The position numbers were made by a program, and so were the translations under genes. Positions 13,986 through 26,040 of a stretch of DNA of 64,000 nucleotides are shown piece by piece. The notes below the pieces were generated by a model. The model saw only the letters and a program-made list of their open reading frames with translations. It was not told the origin of the DNA and searched no databases. Location of the stretch: NCBI RefSeq assembly GCF_037975245.1, contig NC_092574.1, positions 10,873,213 through 10,937,212 on the forward strand, read 5' to 3'. The DNA is from Apostichopus japonicus (Eukaryota > Echinodermata > Holothuroidea > Aspidochirotida > Stichopodidae). How positions within the stretch are numbered: the stretch's first letter is position 1; every line of letters begins with the position of its first letter.

Positions 13986-16900
13986 CGTCAGCTCAATGAA
14001 AACCTAAGAGTGAGGAATCGTGGAATGTCACTGCATAGTTAACTTGACTTTAATAGACAAGCATTTCCATCCAGTCAGGAAGGTGTCTACTGAGACAAAG
14101 CCTCATTATACAGAGAATGTAAACAAAGCTTAATCAAAGGACAGTTTGAAGATCCTGAAATTCCCATTTGAATGACAAAGGGGGATATGGACTGAACCTA
14201 TTTGAAATTAGCAACACAGACACTCTAATCATGTTTACCTTTATCACACAAGGAGTCATGTCCACCCACTGTAATCCAGCTTTTGCTTAAAATAATAGCC
14301 GTTATCACTGTTGAAACACAATTAGCATTCCTCATTCAAGCCTCAATGTGTTCTGAAAGTCTTTATGTCCACACAGAGCTGTGAATCAAACCAGGATTTT
14401 CACAACCCCAAAAAAGAAACAGGAAAAAAGAGAAAAAAAGAGAATTATGTTAGCAATGAGATCTTGGTTTAAGCTCTGCTTGTACAAGTACCCACAAATC
14501 TGAATGAGTTTATTTATACCTAAACAAGTAACTGTGTGATTTCAATGGTGTGAACAGTTATACATACATGTGTGTGTCAAATGATGTAAAAAAAGAGATT
14601 TCTCTCAGGTCATTCATAGCCTCCCTTCCTTCCCCTCCCCCCCCCCCTCACCAACAAGAAAAGTCTCATCATTAATTTCATCAACATAGGATGATGATAT
14701 CATATAATTTAACATAAAACTTGTTGCTTCACTACAATTAAAGATCTTGTTTGAGATATTATTAACTGCATTTACAGATCTAGTAGTTGGATATTGTTCT
14801 AAGATGATCATAAGTTATTTGTTATATCCTAAAACATGTAACCCCCTCCTTCCCCCACCCCCCCCCTCCCCATTTCCTTTCTATTAGTCTCTCAAAGAAA
14901 TATTTTACTTCTGCTAAATTCTAAGTGAACAATACTTTATAAAAGAGCAGAACTTTAGGTAAATATTGTACATACATACACATACTATACATACACATAC
15001 ATACACACACTGTATGTCAAACAACTGAGCTGCCTATCAGACAAAATTTTCCAAATATTTGGACATGAAATTCTTGTTTTCTGATGGCCTGCTTGGACAA
15101 AGGGAAGCAAAACTGATGTGAGATTGTTCGCTGCATCTAATTGCTGTGAGATCGGTCGCCCCAGTTGGAAACTCTCTAGTAAGGGGGGAATATTTGACAA
15201 GAATGAAAAACAGTGGTAAACCACAGGAAGTGGTTCACAGTAATTCTGCCTGCAGTTACCTCTAATAAGATTGAGAAATATTAGCTCCCAGGAACTAATC
15301 CTCACCAATTTGTCTTGCTTAATCAGAGACATCAAACGTAGAGGGGAAGCCATCTGACTTATTTTAGTTTTTCTACTTCTCGAAGGTTAATCGGAGGTGT
15401 GAGCTCCAAAAGTCTGAGGGGACCGAATTTGAGGACAAATTCTCTGAATTTCAACTTTTTATATTTATACTTTTTTGATTGATGGAGGTTTGGAAGATCC
15501 ATGAAAACCAGATTTTGAAGTTTTGAAGATATTATTCTGAAAGTAACTTTGTTGTATTTTAATTTGAAACTATCTTTTGATTTAGCAAGGAGGGTTGGGA
15601 TGACAGTTATGTGGAAGGATAGGTTGGAGAGGGGTAATCGGGGTGTGCACATGGGCCTGTTGTATTTTATATGCCAAGGCAAAATACATGAAGAGATTGG
15701 TCTACAATCGCAATTTAATTGACCTCGAAGGAAAAAATTGCACTTTGAGTATTAAAATGCTGAAATGATCATGCCATCCAAACGACCTCGGAGAAAGCGT
15801 TGAGATACAGAACTTTGTAATGGGGGTCATCAATGTTTCTATCGAGGGAGCTGTTGCATCAGTCCGAACGTGCAATGTCTATACTGTTGACATGATTAAA
15901 ACAACAGGTTTTGGGCTGTGACCCAAAAGAGGTTCAATTTATATGAGTTCAGTGCTGGAAAATGTATATCAATAATTTTTTTAAGGTAAGTAAGATTATT
16001 ATGTATCGTCTTCACTTAGAAACCCCAACACTTAATAGCTAGAAGAGAGCAATCAAGTATGTACAATGCACAATGTGCAGTAACATATTGGCCCTCCCAC
16101 CTTCTCCTCCCAATCCCCCCTTCCCCTCCCCATCCCCTATCCCCCAACCCAAGCAGTTCAAATAAAAGGTTTGCACACCTGTAGGTTAAAGTCTGTAGGT
16201 CATAATGACTCGTTCATAATATATCGAACGGTTTGATATATCTAGAGGGCGCCAGGGCGATAAATTACAATGACACAATCATGAGTCGCATCCAGTACAA
16301 ACACTTGAGATCACACTGTACAGCAGTACTATTACGACTCATTCAAGTTTGATGACTTCTCTCATCACCTTTGGATTGATATCTTCTCTAAATTCATCCT
16401 TCACCGTCCACCTAGGAATCTAAAGTAAACCTATTCTCTGCTGTACCCGTCATTACATCGTCCATTCAAGAAAATTAATACAGCCTTCAAGTGAAAGTCT
16501 GGTTCTTTTTGTATGTGTGAGTTAGTGAGTGTGTGTGTTTGTTTTGCTTCTTCTTTTATTATATAGATATACACAACAAACAACAAAAGCAATAGCCTCA
16601 ATTAGTCACAAAAGTGCGGGAAGGAAATTGATCCCACTCGACTCTGTCACTGTCAGAAAATGGAGAGTCCGCTGAGTTCTTCTATCCAAAAGGGTCTTCT
16701 TTCGGTCATTTTGGACCTCAAGAGGGAGTCCTCAAGTGTCTATGACTCACAATGAAGAAACAAGTACTTAAATTCCTACCATAAAAAAAAACCCATTCTG
16801 TTTGAGAATAAACAAAACAGTTGCGTCAGGGGTATTTTTTTTTTTAACCATCCTTACAAAAGGTCACACAAGCATAGTCACAAGCTTGTTACAGCTTGAA

Positions 16901-17203
16901 TGTAGCTGAAACTGGTAGATAGAGCAATTATAGTGTCAAGTATATCCCAAAGTCTGTTCACGTTACTACTAATTATCCCATCCATCCAGACTTGTGATCC
17001 CTACTACTGTATGAGGGCTTACATATGTGTTACCTGCTACATGTAGCTATCATAATACAAAACAATGACACGTAGTCTTTATACAAGGAAGAAAATTTCT
17101 TTGTCACATACCACAAATTATTTTCTCATAACGTCATCTAACGTCTAAATGGCATCCACAAACCTAAAGTTTATTTTCCTTGTTTTTTTTATTCTTCTGC
17201 TCT

Positions 17204-17232
17204 TTCTTCTTCTTCTTCTTCTTCTTCTTCTT
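17204..17232 (+). repeat. (CTT)n microsatellite
   Basis: A run of about nine CTT units follows a T-rich stretch. Confidence 0.85.
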
Positions 17233-17869
17233 TCTGAAAGAAACTTCAGAGATGGTCTTACAACGCAACCCGGGTGTTAATTTCCTTGATTCAACATAGG
17301 CTATTCTATTCTATTTAACCTTGTAATCTATAAACTTGTTCATCAGAGGGCCAAATCTCCCCCTCTCTCTTTTGGGGTACATCCAAAGCAACCAAAAAAA
17401 CCAACAAAAAAAAAAGTTTAAGTTGTCCCTTTGAACACAAGATATCAGGAAAGAAGATGTCTTACTCTTAAGCCCTTGACAAACCCACCTCTCAAAGGGC
17501 TTTGGTGTTTGCTCCGAAACAAAACGCAGATAATTAAAAGCGTAAACCTCTCGATGCACAAAGACGCTGAGGCCGCATGTCTGGCAAATCCTTATCCCAT
17601 TCTCGAGTTAGATTTGCTCAAAGTATGTATCTTTTATGTCCGACCACTCTCGGCTGATGCCACGGCAAATTGACACAGTGGGTGGTAATACCGTGTGCCT
17701 TTACGGTACCCTTTCAACCATGCCGGTACCATTTGCTACTGTATGTTAGCCCAGGAATTCTTGTTCTTATATACAATCTGAGCGGCATGCCGTCAAAAGT
17801 ACATAACTCGCCCGCGTGATTATCATTCCAAGAGATCAACCTATTGTCTTTGAGTAAACTTTTCTTATC

Positions 17870-17975
17870 TAGTTTTTTTTTAATCCTCTTTCTTTTTCTT
17901 TTTTCTTCTTCTTCTTCTTCTTCATCTTCATCTTCTTCCCTGCTTTTTTTTTTCGTATGTGTGTGTGTGTGTGTG
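17870..17975 (+). repeat. Pyrimidine tract with (CTT)n and (GT)n
   Basis: T-rich sequence leads to (CTT)n at about 17901-17938 and a (GT)n run at about 17957-17975. A serine- and valine-rich apparent frame across it is an artefact. Confidence 0.8.
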
Positions 17976-18350
17976 TCTCGTTACATTTCACCTGCGTCCA
18001 AAAATCGTCATGACTACCAGGGATGACATAATCAATACACACTAACACACGCCTGCATAAGAAGCTGCTGCTAGGTACCCGCCCGACATACAGTCCGCAT
18101 TACAGGATTTATTCCAACGGACGTATTTGGTTTGCTTGTGAATTTTGTCAAGTAGTTAACTGGAGACAGAAACATTCTTTCTAGTCTAGCGTCTCTACAT
18201 TATCCTCACCGTGACTCACTGACGGACAATGAATATAGGTCGGTATTTACTCATCCCCCCCCCCCTTCTGAGTTGTACCTGATCATAAAACAATAAATAA
18301 TCATCACTGGTTAAGTTTCAATGATTTAATCACACTAAAATCGGTGAAAA

Positions 18351-18525
18351 CTGTGATGCTCATAACACCATATATCATTGTACAACTGTGATGCTCATAA
18401 CACCATATATCATTGTACAACTGTGGTGCTCATAACACCATATATCATCGTACAAACCATGGTGCACATAACACCATATATTATCGTACAAACCGTGGTG
18501 CTCATAACACCATGGATTATCATCA
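18351..18525 (+). repeat. 35-36 bp minisatellite, about 5 copies
   Basis: The unit CTGTGATGCTCATAACACCA plus TATATCATTGTACAA repeats at 18351, 18386, 18421, 18457 and 18493. The last copies diverge (CCATGG variants). Confidence 0.85.
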
Positions 18526-19839
18526 TAGACTGCATAATGCAACCTTTGCCATCATTGTCCTCCATCGAAATATTTGAACGTCCTATTTCCATCACTTTTA
18601 TGAAAGATGCAGATCTGTTTTAGAGAGGTGACTTGAGGCACAAAAGTTTGAAAATGATGAAGATCAATAGTAAACATTGCTATAATCAGTCCAGGTTGTA
18701 TTACTGATTGCCTTTATAAATAATTGTAGAAATTTAGAAGAAAATATGAAGAACTTCAGGGTCATCAATCAAAGTGGCTGAACTAACTAGTCTAATCCAC
18801 TCACCATTAATCAGTTTAACTCAGATGCAGTACAAAACTCTGTTAAAAAGTTTATAATGTACTGCCAAAAAAATGATCATGATCATTATAAAAGTATTAA
18901 TCATAATGAAAGTGTGTTCCAGGAAAATTACTAGTACTTCAGAATAAAAGTTTGTCATTGATACTTTGCTGTACAACAAGATACTCAATGAAATAACACC
19001 GACTTTTTTTATCATCTACTGAAATTCATATTAAAGAGAGTAACTTTCAGGGTTATGTGGCAACCTCAGTGTCTAAATTTCTCTTGAATATTTTTTCTGT
19101 TTTAATTAACGATAAATTTGTGAATATTATGGAGCCTGAGGGACTGTTAAATGATTGTAAACATGACCGTATATATCATTTTTGTACATCTTACGTGTGC
19201 CTTCATTTCTTATTCAATGCACAAATATCGTTTATGACGCACCACATGCAAAGATTTCAAACAAAAGACATTTGATTGAAATTTATACAGCAATCCTTGC
19301 CGGTCTTGAAAATCACCATTTTATAGATGCACAGAAAAGCTGAATTAAAGAAAAGAACAGGAAGAAAGAAAAAATCTCATCCCAATGAGTTTCATAGTGT
19401 ATTGACTAACTTGAAGGTTAAATTGATCAATGAGCCATAAATGCGGAGAGGATCAAGGCCAGTGTCAAGAATTTAACAATGTATCATTTTGGTGAATGCA
19501 TACCAGACTTAAGTGGGGGGTACTGTCTGAACCTCTACCACAAATTATGCAAAGAACTTGAAGAGAAACATTAACCTCTCTCCCTAAGCCATAGCATGTG
19601 TATCTTTTGTTCTCCAACCCGATATAATTTTCGGCAGTGGATTAAACCACAAAAAGTATAAATCATAAACGGTGTGGATATGTCCGACCAATGCCATAAC
19701 TGTAGAAACGTTATGCCCAGATATGTGCACTCAGATGATGTATGTAGATGAGTGAGCGTTACCTACTAAACATGAGCCAGAATGTTACAAAAGAAAAAAT
19801 TTATGACATTATAAAGTATAAGTGAGAATGATGAAGTAA

Positions 19840-20004
19840 TGGCGACACTTTCCAGTTTCCCAAGGATATTTTAGAAAATGTAGCTTCTTTCAAAGGGTTG
19901 TGCATGAATGGAATAACTTGTCAGAATGGGTTGTTAGTTCTGATTCTGTGCTGTCTTATAAGAAAAAAATTGATATTTTCTTTACTAAGAGTGGTCATAT
20001 GTAA
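19840..20004 (+). mobile_element. 3' end of a LINE (non-LTR retrotransposon) ORF2, remnant
   Basis: Fifty-four codons ending in TAA encode GYFRKCSFFQRVVHEWNNLS and then VVSSDSVLSYKKKIDIFF. This matches the C-terminal pattern of CR1/L2/Jockey-type reverse transcriptase proteins: R-K-x-x-F-[FS]-x-R-V-V-x-x-W-N-x-L-P, then V-V-x-A-x-S-V-x-x-F-K-x-x-[LI]-D. An in-frame stop lies just upstream (19837-19839) and no reverse transcriptase core is visible nearby, so this is a truncated, decayed copy. The AT-rich sequence to about 20100 may be its 3' UTR. Confidence 0.6.
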
Positions 20005-20703
20005 TAGGTTTAAGGGTGCACTTTTTAGGCTATTTATTTATTTTTATATATTTTTATTTTATGTATTATAACTTTATTATTATTTTTTCTAAATTAGATA
20101 TATATACCACACTTTTCAAGTTTCATTCTAGCTGTTTATAGATCACTGCTTTACATGATACAGATTACTCAAGTCAATAATTCTGTTTACCTCATTCTGG
20201 TTTTGATCAACTGGGGAGCTTCTTTTTTTTTCTTCTCACCAGTTCTAACTACTTTTCATTTATTCAAGAAAGGTTTTGTTGAAGAGTTAAGCAAGCTGGA
20301 ATCCCCAATAATGACTCAGTGGGAAAGTATGCACTCAACAGTGCTTGTAACTATCTATTGATAAAAGATTCCACCATAAGGTTTCACATCAATCCTGTTT
20401 TCATGATCTTTGAGAATTGACAAAATATTTAAAGAGAAGTCGTCTTTCTTAAAACACAATTTGTTTTTTTTCTCTCCCTTTCTCTCTCTTTCTCTTCTTT
20501 TCTTAATTTCTTCTTTTTTTGGTTCTTTCCTGGACTTAGCATTAACTGAAAATACACACATAACTTTGTCCTTAAGATAATATAAAAGGTCCCATGGGTT
20601 TAACAAAAGTGTATATACCTTGGAGTCCTAAGTGATTTGGAATCTGTATAAGTGCTCAGTAAATTAATCCCCTGTGACACCTTTACCTCTATTTACCAGG
20701 TTA

Positions 20704-20705
<2 letters not shown>

Positions 20706-20789
<84 letters not shown>
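20706..20789. repeat. (TA)n array, 84 bp
   Basis: A pure alternating TA tract, the only long one in the left half of the window. Confidence 0.95.
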
Positions 20790-20793
<4 letters not shown>

Positions 20794-22286
20794 CAGAGTT
20801 TCACACGTTGAGCGATCATCAGACATATTTCGGTGGCCAAACCTTCAAGTCGTTTTAAAACTCTTGTTGAGGGGGAAATGCTCAGGATGTACACAAGATT
20901 GATTGGACAGACGGATTATTACTGATAACTGTACATGTTATTAAGTGCTATAACTGGAGGGCACATGTATAATTGTCTTCCCTTATATACCTCGCTGATT
21001 ACTTGTAATTATTTTTTCAGTTCAGTCTTTGATTGCAAGAAGGCATAGATCCCTATTGCCCTTGACCTGAAATCTATAGACAAGGACACCGACTGGTTTT
21101 CGGAAGGAGCTACGATTATTTTCAGTTTACTTGTAATTAGGCTCGAGCAAGAAATATGAGTATGAAGTCCATTAAATGATTTGTCAATGTCGTGCCTTCC
21201 AGTTGATATGTAACTTTATTTTTTTTTTCCGTCACATTTAATGGTATAGTTAATCCAGCTGTCGGTTATGACCGTGAGGTATCTCTCTTGTCCATTTGAA
21301 AGGGAACAGATCATCCTACTGTACCTACACATTGATTTTTGGCTGAAGGTTAGTGTCAGCCAGATACTGTTAGCTGTGTGTGTGTGTATTTTGAAAAATC
21401 AACAGATATATGTTCTTAGGTTCTTTAATAGCCAAGAAAGCCAGGAAGCTCAGTATGTTTGACTTGGGAAACAGTTTAAGTTTTGGTACACTGTAATAAA
21501 TACACAAAACTAGTGAGCTTGATTGGAGAGATTTACAAACAGACAAGAAGTCTGAGACAAAGGCTGTCACTACAATGGTGGTGCATTGTATCTCCTCTTG
21601 TTGTTTCTTTAACGTCCTTACTTTTTATTAGTAAGCACTGGAATGCATTTCCCTCTCTTGTCATGGGGTGGCACAGAAGAGGGGCACTGTAAGAGTACTT
21701 GAGATAAGAAAAGGAATCAGAGGAGTAGGATATTATCTGCTCCTGCATTCATTATGTCACACTCCTACTTTCAAGACTACAATAGCACCCAGATAACAAT
21801 AGGTTCTTCATGACAATGGAGGTTACAGTTACTCTTTATTCCCCCCAACAGAATTACTCTTTTCAAAGGGGGTCATTATCATGCTTTTCAGTACCTCTAC
21901 TAAAACCTGTCAATTGGCCAGATTTTGATTTGTCAGGGGGTGGGATTTTCGACACCTTACCTGCTTATGAATACAACTGAGGATATTCAAACAAGCCAGT
22001 GATCTACAATAGGCAAGTGTCAGACAACTTGTCTCCAGTGTAAGTTGGCTGAAGTAGATGTCATAGACGAGGATAGGTAGAGGAGGACAATTGCTCTTGA
22101 ATGACTGTGTGTTTGTTAGTACAGTGACCAGTGACAATGGACAATTGCTGAGGTGGTGCTACAACATGCAGGTAGGGTAGGCAGTTGAATAGATGAGATA
22201 ATTAATGTAACTTTACCACATTGGTAGAACAATTAGTCATGATTAGCTCATGTAGAAAACATGGTACTTACAGTGCCAGACTTGCC

Positions 22287-23185
22287 TTTACTCAATGAGT
22301 CCTTACTCATACATACTCAATGAGTCCTTACTCGTACATACTCAATAAGTCCTTACTCGTACAAACTCAATAAGTTCTTACTCGTACATACTCAATGAGT
22401 CCTTACTCGTACATACTCAATGAGTACTTACTCGTACATACTCAATGAGTCCTTACTCCTACATACTCAATGAGTCCTTACTCCTACATACTCAATGAGT
22501 CCTTACTCATACATACTCATCAGTCCTTTCTCATACATAGTGATGAGTCCTTACTCGTACATACTCATGAGTTCTTACTCATACATACTCTATGAGTTCA
22601 CACTCATGCACACTCATCAGTTCTTACTCGTACATACTCATCAGTGCTTTCTCATTCATACTGATGAGTCCGTACTCGTACATACTCATGAGTCCTTACT
22701 CATACATATTCCATGAGTACTTACTCGTACATACTCAATGAGTTCTTACTCATACATACTCAATGAGTCCTTACTCATACATACTCATGAGTCCTTACTC
22801 ATACATACTCAATGAGTACTAACTCATACATACTCAACAAGTCCTTACTCGTACATACTCAATGAGTCCTTACTATACTCAATGAGTCCTTACTCCTACA
22901 TTCTCAATGAGTACTTACTTGTACATACTCAATGAGTCCTTACTCGTACATACTCAGTGAGTCCTTACTCACACAAACTCAATTATTCCTTACTCATACA
23001 TACTCATGAGTCCTTACTCATACATACTCTATGAGTTCACACTCGTACACTATACTCAACGAGACCTTACTCGTACATACTCAATGAGTCCTTACTCGTA
23101 CATACTCAATGAGTCATTACTCGTACATACTCAATGAGTCCTTACTCGTACATACTCAATGAGTCATTACTCGTACATACTCATG
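22287..23185 (+). repeat. 25 bp minisatellite, about 36 copies
   Basis: The unit is CCTTACTCGTACATACTCAATGAGT with point variants and 24 bp copies where ACTCATGAGT forms a perfect palindrome. Two copies create exact AP-1-type TGAGTCA motifs (23110-23116 and 23160-23166). A 73-codon open frame within it is an artefact. Confidence 0.93.
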
Positions 23186-24870
23186 ACTACTTAGTTCTCT
23201 CTAGAGACACAAAAGCTAGCTCTAGTACTATTGTTGTGAGGAGACAGGTAAGTTAGGCAAGCAAGGAATTAATATTCATAGGCACACAAAATTATTCACA
23301 CAAGCATACACACATCTACTGCAAAGTTGAACCGAAAAAACATTACAAGGTTTGATGAACATTCAGTCACACAAATGCATCGCCCTTTACCCCCTCTCAC
23401 CCTAATTTTGTCGACCTGCGGCACTCTCTCTCTCTAGCATGATTCTAGACAAGATGTCTGATTGAACTGGTGGCTCGACAGGGCACGCATGCAACCATGA
23501 AAGTGAACCCATGTTAACAACGACGACACTTATTAAATAGACTATGAATAGCCACTGTCTGTCAGGATTCGGTAATTGGGTCCCACTTTGAATTATTGTC
23601 TTGATTGAGAGAGCCTTAAAGGAGGTCAACAAGCCCGTCTATGCTGAGGGAGTTATATTATCCTAGAGGAGTTACTTCTCCCAGTTGGAACAAAGAGAGA
23701 GGATTTAGATTTAGATTTTTAAAACACCCAAGTTTCTGACAATGATTTTCCCCAGTCATATCTTGCACGCTTTATAAGCAGTTTTCTTGTATTGGTCGTG
23801 TTCTGGAAAATGTTTAACACCAGATTTTCGAGTTACCGATCCCATGATACTAATCAACATTCCCCCCCCCCCCCTTTCGCCTCAAATTGCTCCGTTCAAA
23901 CATCAATCGCCGCTACCCATGAGAAAAAACTCACACAAGGGTGAATGGAATCCCTTTAAACAAACTTAGTTTTCCTATTTGACAGTTGTTTACTGCCGGA
24001 CAAATTCCGTGCATGAATTACATTTCATACCAAACTGCCTCATATTTTTGTCGTCATCGTCCACAAATATAAATGGACGGTAAGCTGAATAGTTCACTGT
24101 GGTAAGTCCCTGGCTCAGGGTGTCCCCTTTCTGGATCCTATCGTGAATTGCAAATCTCCAAATGAAACTGTTTGAGTCGCGGTCTTGGTGGGTGGTGATA
24201 AGACCATACCACAGAATGTAAGCTCATGACCGTATAAACCATTAAGCTATCAAAACAGCTCTGAAACCAACTTCCTAATACTGCATGTAACATCCATTTG
24301 GTTTTTGTTTCTTCTTTTTAGATCTTCTTGCACACTGTCTTCCTTTTGCAGTCCAGGAGTTAAAAAAAAGTTCTTGTCTCAACCAAAACAATGTCACTTG
24401 TTTCTATACTGTATCTTTGTTAATAAGAATTGATGGGCTATTTCTAGTTTTTTCTTACAAGATCAAATTTATGTGAAACTTGACAGGCTTAAGGAGCATC
24501 AGAAATGTTCTCATGTGGAGATTTACAAAACAGATCCATCAAATTAAACTGACACAGAAATTTATAAACCAGCCATGTCAAAACTATTCAACAGGAGGGG
24601 TGACACACTACAAGGTATTTTGCCTTTATTATCAAAGCCAAGGAGAATAGAGAGAGATGTGACAGGGAAAAAAAAAGATGGCATTGTAACAGATTCGTGT
24701 TACTATGTGACCTAGTTTGGTGCTTCGATTGAGTGACACTGGATACTTCTACTCATGGTTAGACTAGCGATGGCCTGGTGCCTCCAAAACTGAAAACATT
24801 TTGAATTTATGAGTTTTAATAGGATGGCACTTAAGTACCTACTGTAAGCAAGAAGTCCTTTTAAGGAACT

Positions 24871-25085
24871 TTGCCACATACATTGCTGTATGTGACACAG
24901 TGTGCCATATACATTGCTGTATGTGACACAGTATGCCACATACATTGCTGTATGTGACACAGTGTGCCACATACATTGCTGTATGTGACACAGTATGCCA
25001 CATACATTGCTGTATGTGACACAGTATGCCACATACATTGCTGTGTGTGACACAGTTTGCCACATACATTGCTGTATGTGACAAA
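24871..25085 (+). repeat. 31 bp minisatellite of hairpin units, 7 copies
   Basis: Each unit contains CACATACA-TTGC-TGTATGTG, a perfect 8 bp stem with a 4-base loop, followed by ACACAGT and a short linker. Copies start at 24872, 24903, 24934 and so on every 31 bases. The period is not a multiple of three, yet all three - strand frames are open (75-128 codons), because the unit contains no stop on that strand. Confidence 0.93.
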
Positions 25086-25701
25086 CAAACAAATTCATGC
25101 CAATCTACCTAGACCCCCCTCTGAAAATTGTTAATTCCATGCCAGGGGTACGCTTGCACCAACCCACTTCCTCTGGGTCAATACTCACCTCTTCCTTCTA
25201 AATCTACCACTCTGCTGAAAATCTAATATATACCTGTTACTTTTCTCCAGATTTATATTGTCTAAAGCTCTCATCAATGATCGTTATTTGTTTCTTCGGG
25301 ACATTTTTCCGTACATGCACACAAATGCATACCGCTTTAACTCATGAGGCCACATTAAACAAATTAGGTCTCTTAATTTACCAGACTCTAATCATTTTGA
25401 CATCTATATTATTAAAAATTGTCTCTATTTAAAACTCTCATCAATGAAGATCTCATCACGGTACGACGTGTGATTGACCTTGCAAATTGCAGACCTCTAT
25501 TATTTCATTTATAATATGTCTTTTTTTTCAATTGGGGGAATTTCTGCCACGCATACAATGGTAATAATGTACTATGGTATACTTGAATGTTAGAATCCCG
25601 GCTGTATCCAACACCTAGATGCATCATGCAAGCTCCCAACAATCTGGAAGTAATTTTGGAGGCAGGATTTTTGGGAGAATCCAAGATTCAGCATACATGT
25701 A

Positions 25702-26040
25702 CAGGGATGTGCCCATGCTGGGCGGCACTGGGCAGCCCCGCCCAGCACTAAAAATTACCGCCCAGCACTGTCTTAAAAATCCCGCCCAGCACTATTTTCA
25801 TCTAAAATTCTGACATTCCTAACAATATATTTCACCAAAAAAAATTTCAAATGTAAATTGTTAGCAAAACTAGTGTATGTGCTTAAAAAGCTACACAAGT
25901 GCCAGCATTTGGCATCTGAGCACCTTCAAAAATCGAAAAAAATTCTCAAAGGGGAGGGGGACACCTCCTCCCCCTTAGACCCCTCCCCCAGGACGGTGAT
26001 CAGTATACCCGGCACTCAGGAAATCCTGGGCACATCCCTG
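25702..26040. mobile_element. 339 bp inverted-repeat element (MITE-like, possibly hAT-derived)
   Basis: The element starts CAGGGATGTGCCCA (25702-25715) and ends with the exact reverse complement (26027-26040). It is flanked by CATGTA on the left and CATGTG on the right, a possible target duplication with one mismatch. The CAGGG-type terminus resembles hAT-superfamily ends. The interior has three direct copies of CGCCCAGCACT and a C-rich patch near 25970-25990. It encodes no transposase, so it would be non-autonomous. The superfamily is uncertain because no 8 bp duplication is visible. Confidence 0.55.

Larger units (their letters stand above)
13986..20705. other. Mostly non-coding stretch with undetermined open frames
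   Basis: Apart from the LINE remnant and repeats, the most open piece is the - strand from 15682 to 14985, with two frames of 107 and 122 codons in succession. Neither is recognised. C-rich tracts lie at about 14630, 14850 and 16090-16145. Confidence 0.4.

Noticed and set aside
13685-13999. 104-codon Pro/Thr/Tyr-rich frame
   Set aside because: It is driven by the 33 bp higher-order repeat and lacks a credible start or splice context.
22287-25085. CRISPR-like arrays at 22.3-23.2 kb and 24.87-25.09 kb
   Set aside because: The repeats are head-to-tail with no unique spacers, and the sequence is eukaryotic; these are minisatellites.
24712-25098. Three - strand frames (75-128 codons) over the 31 bp array
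   Set aside because: All three frames are open at once, a property of the repeat and not of a gene.
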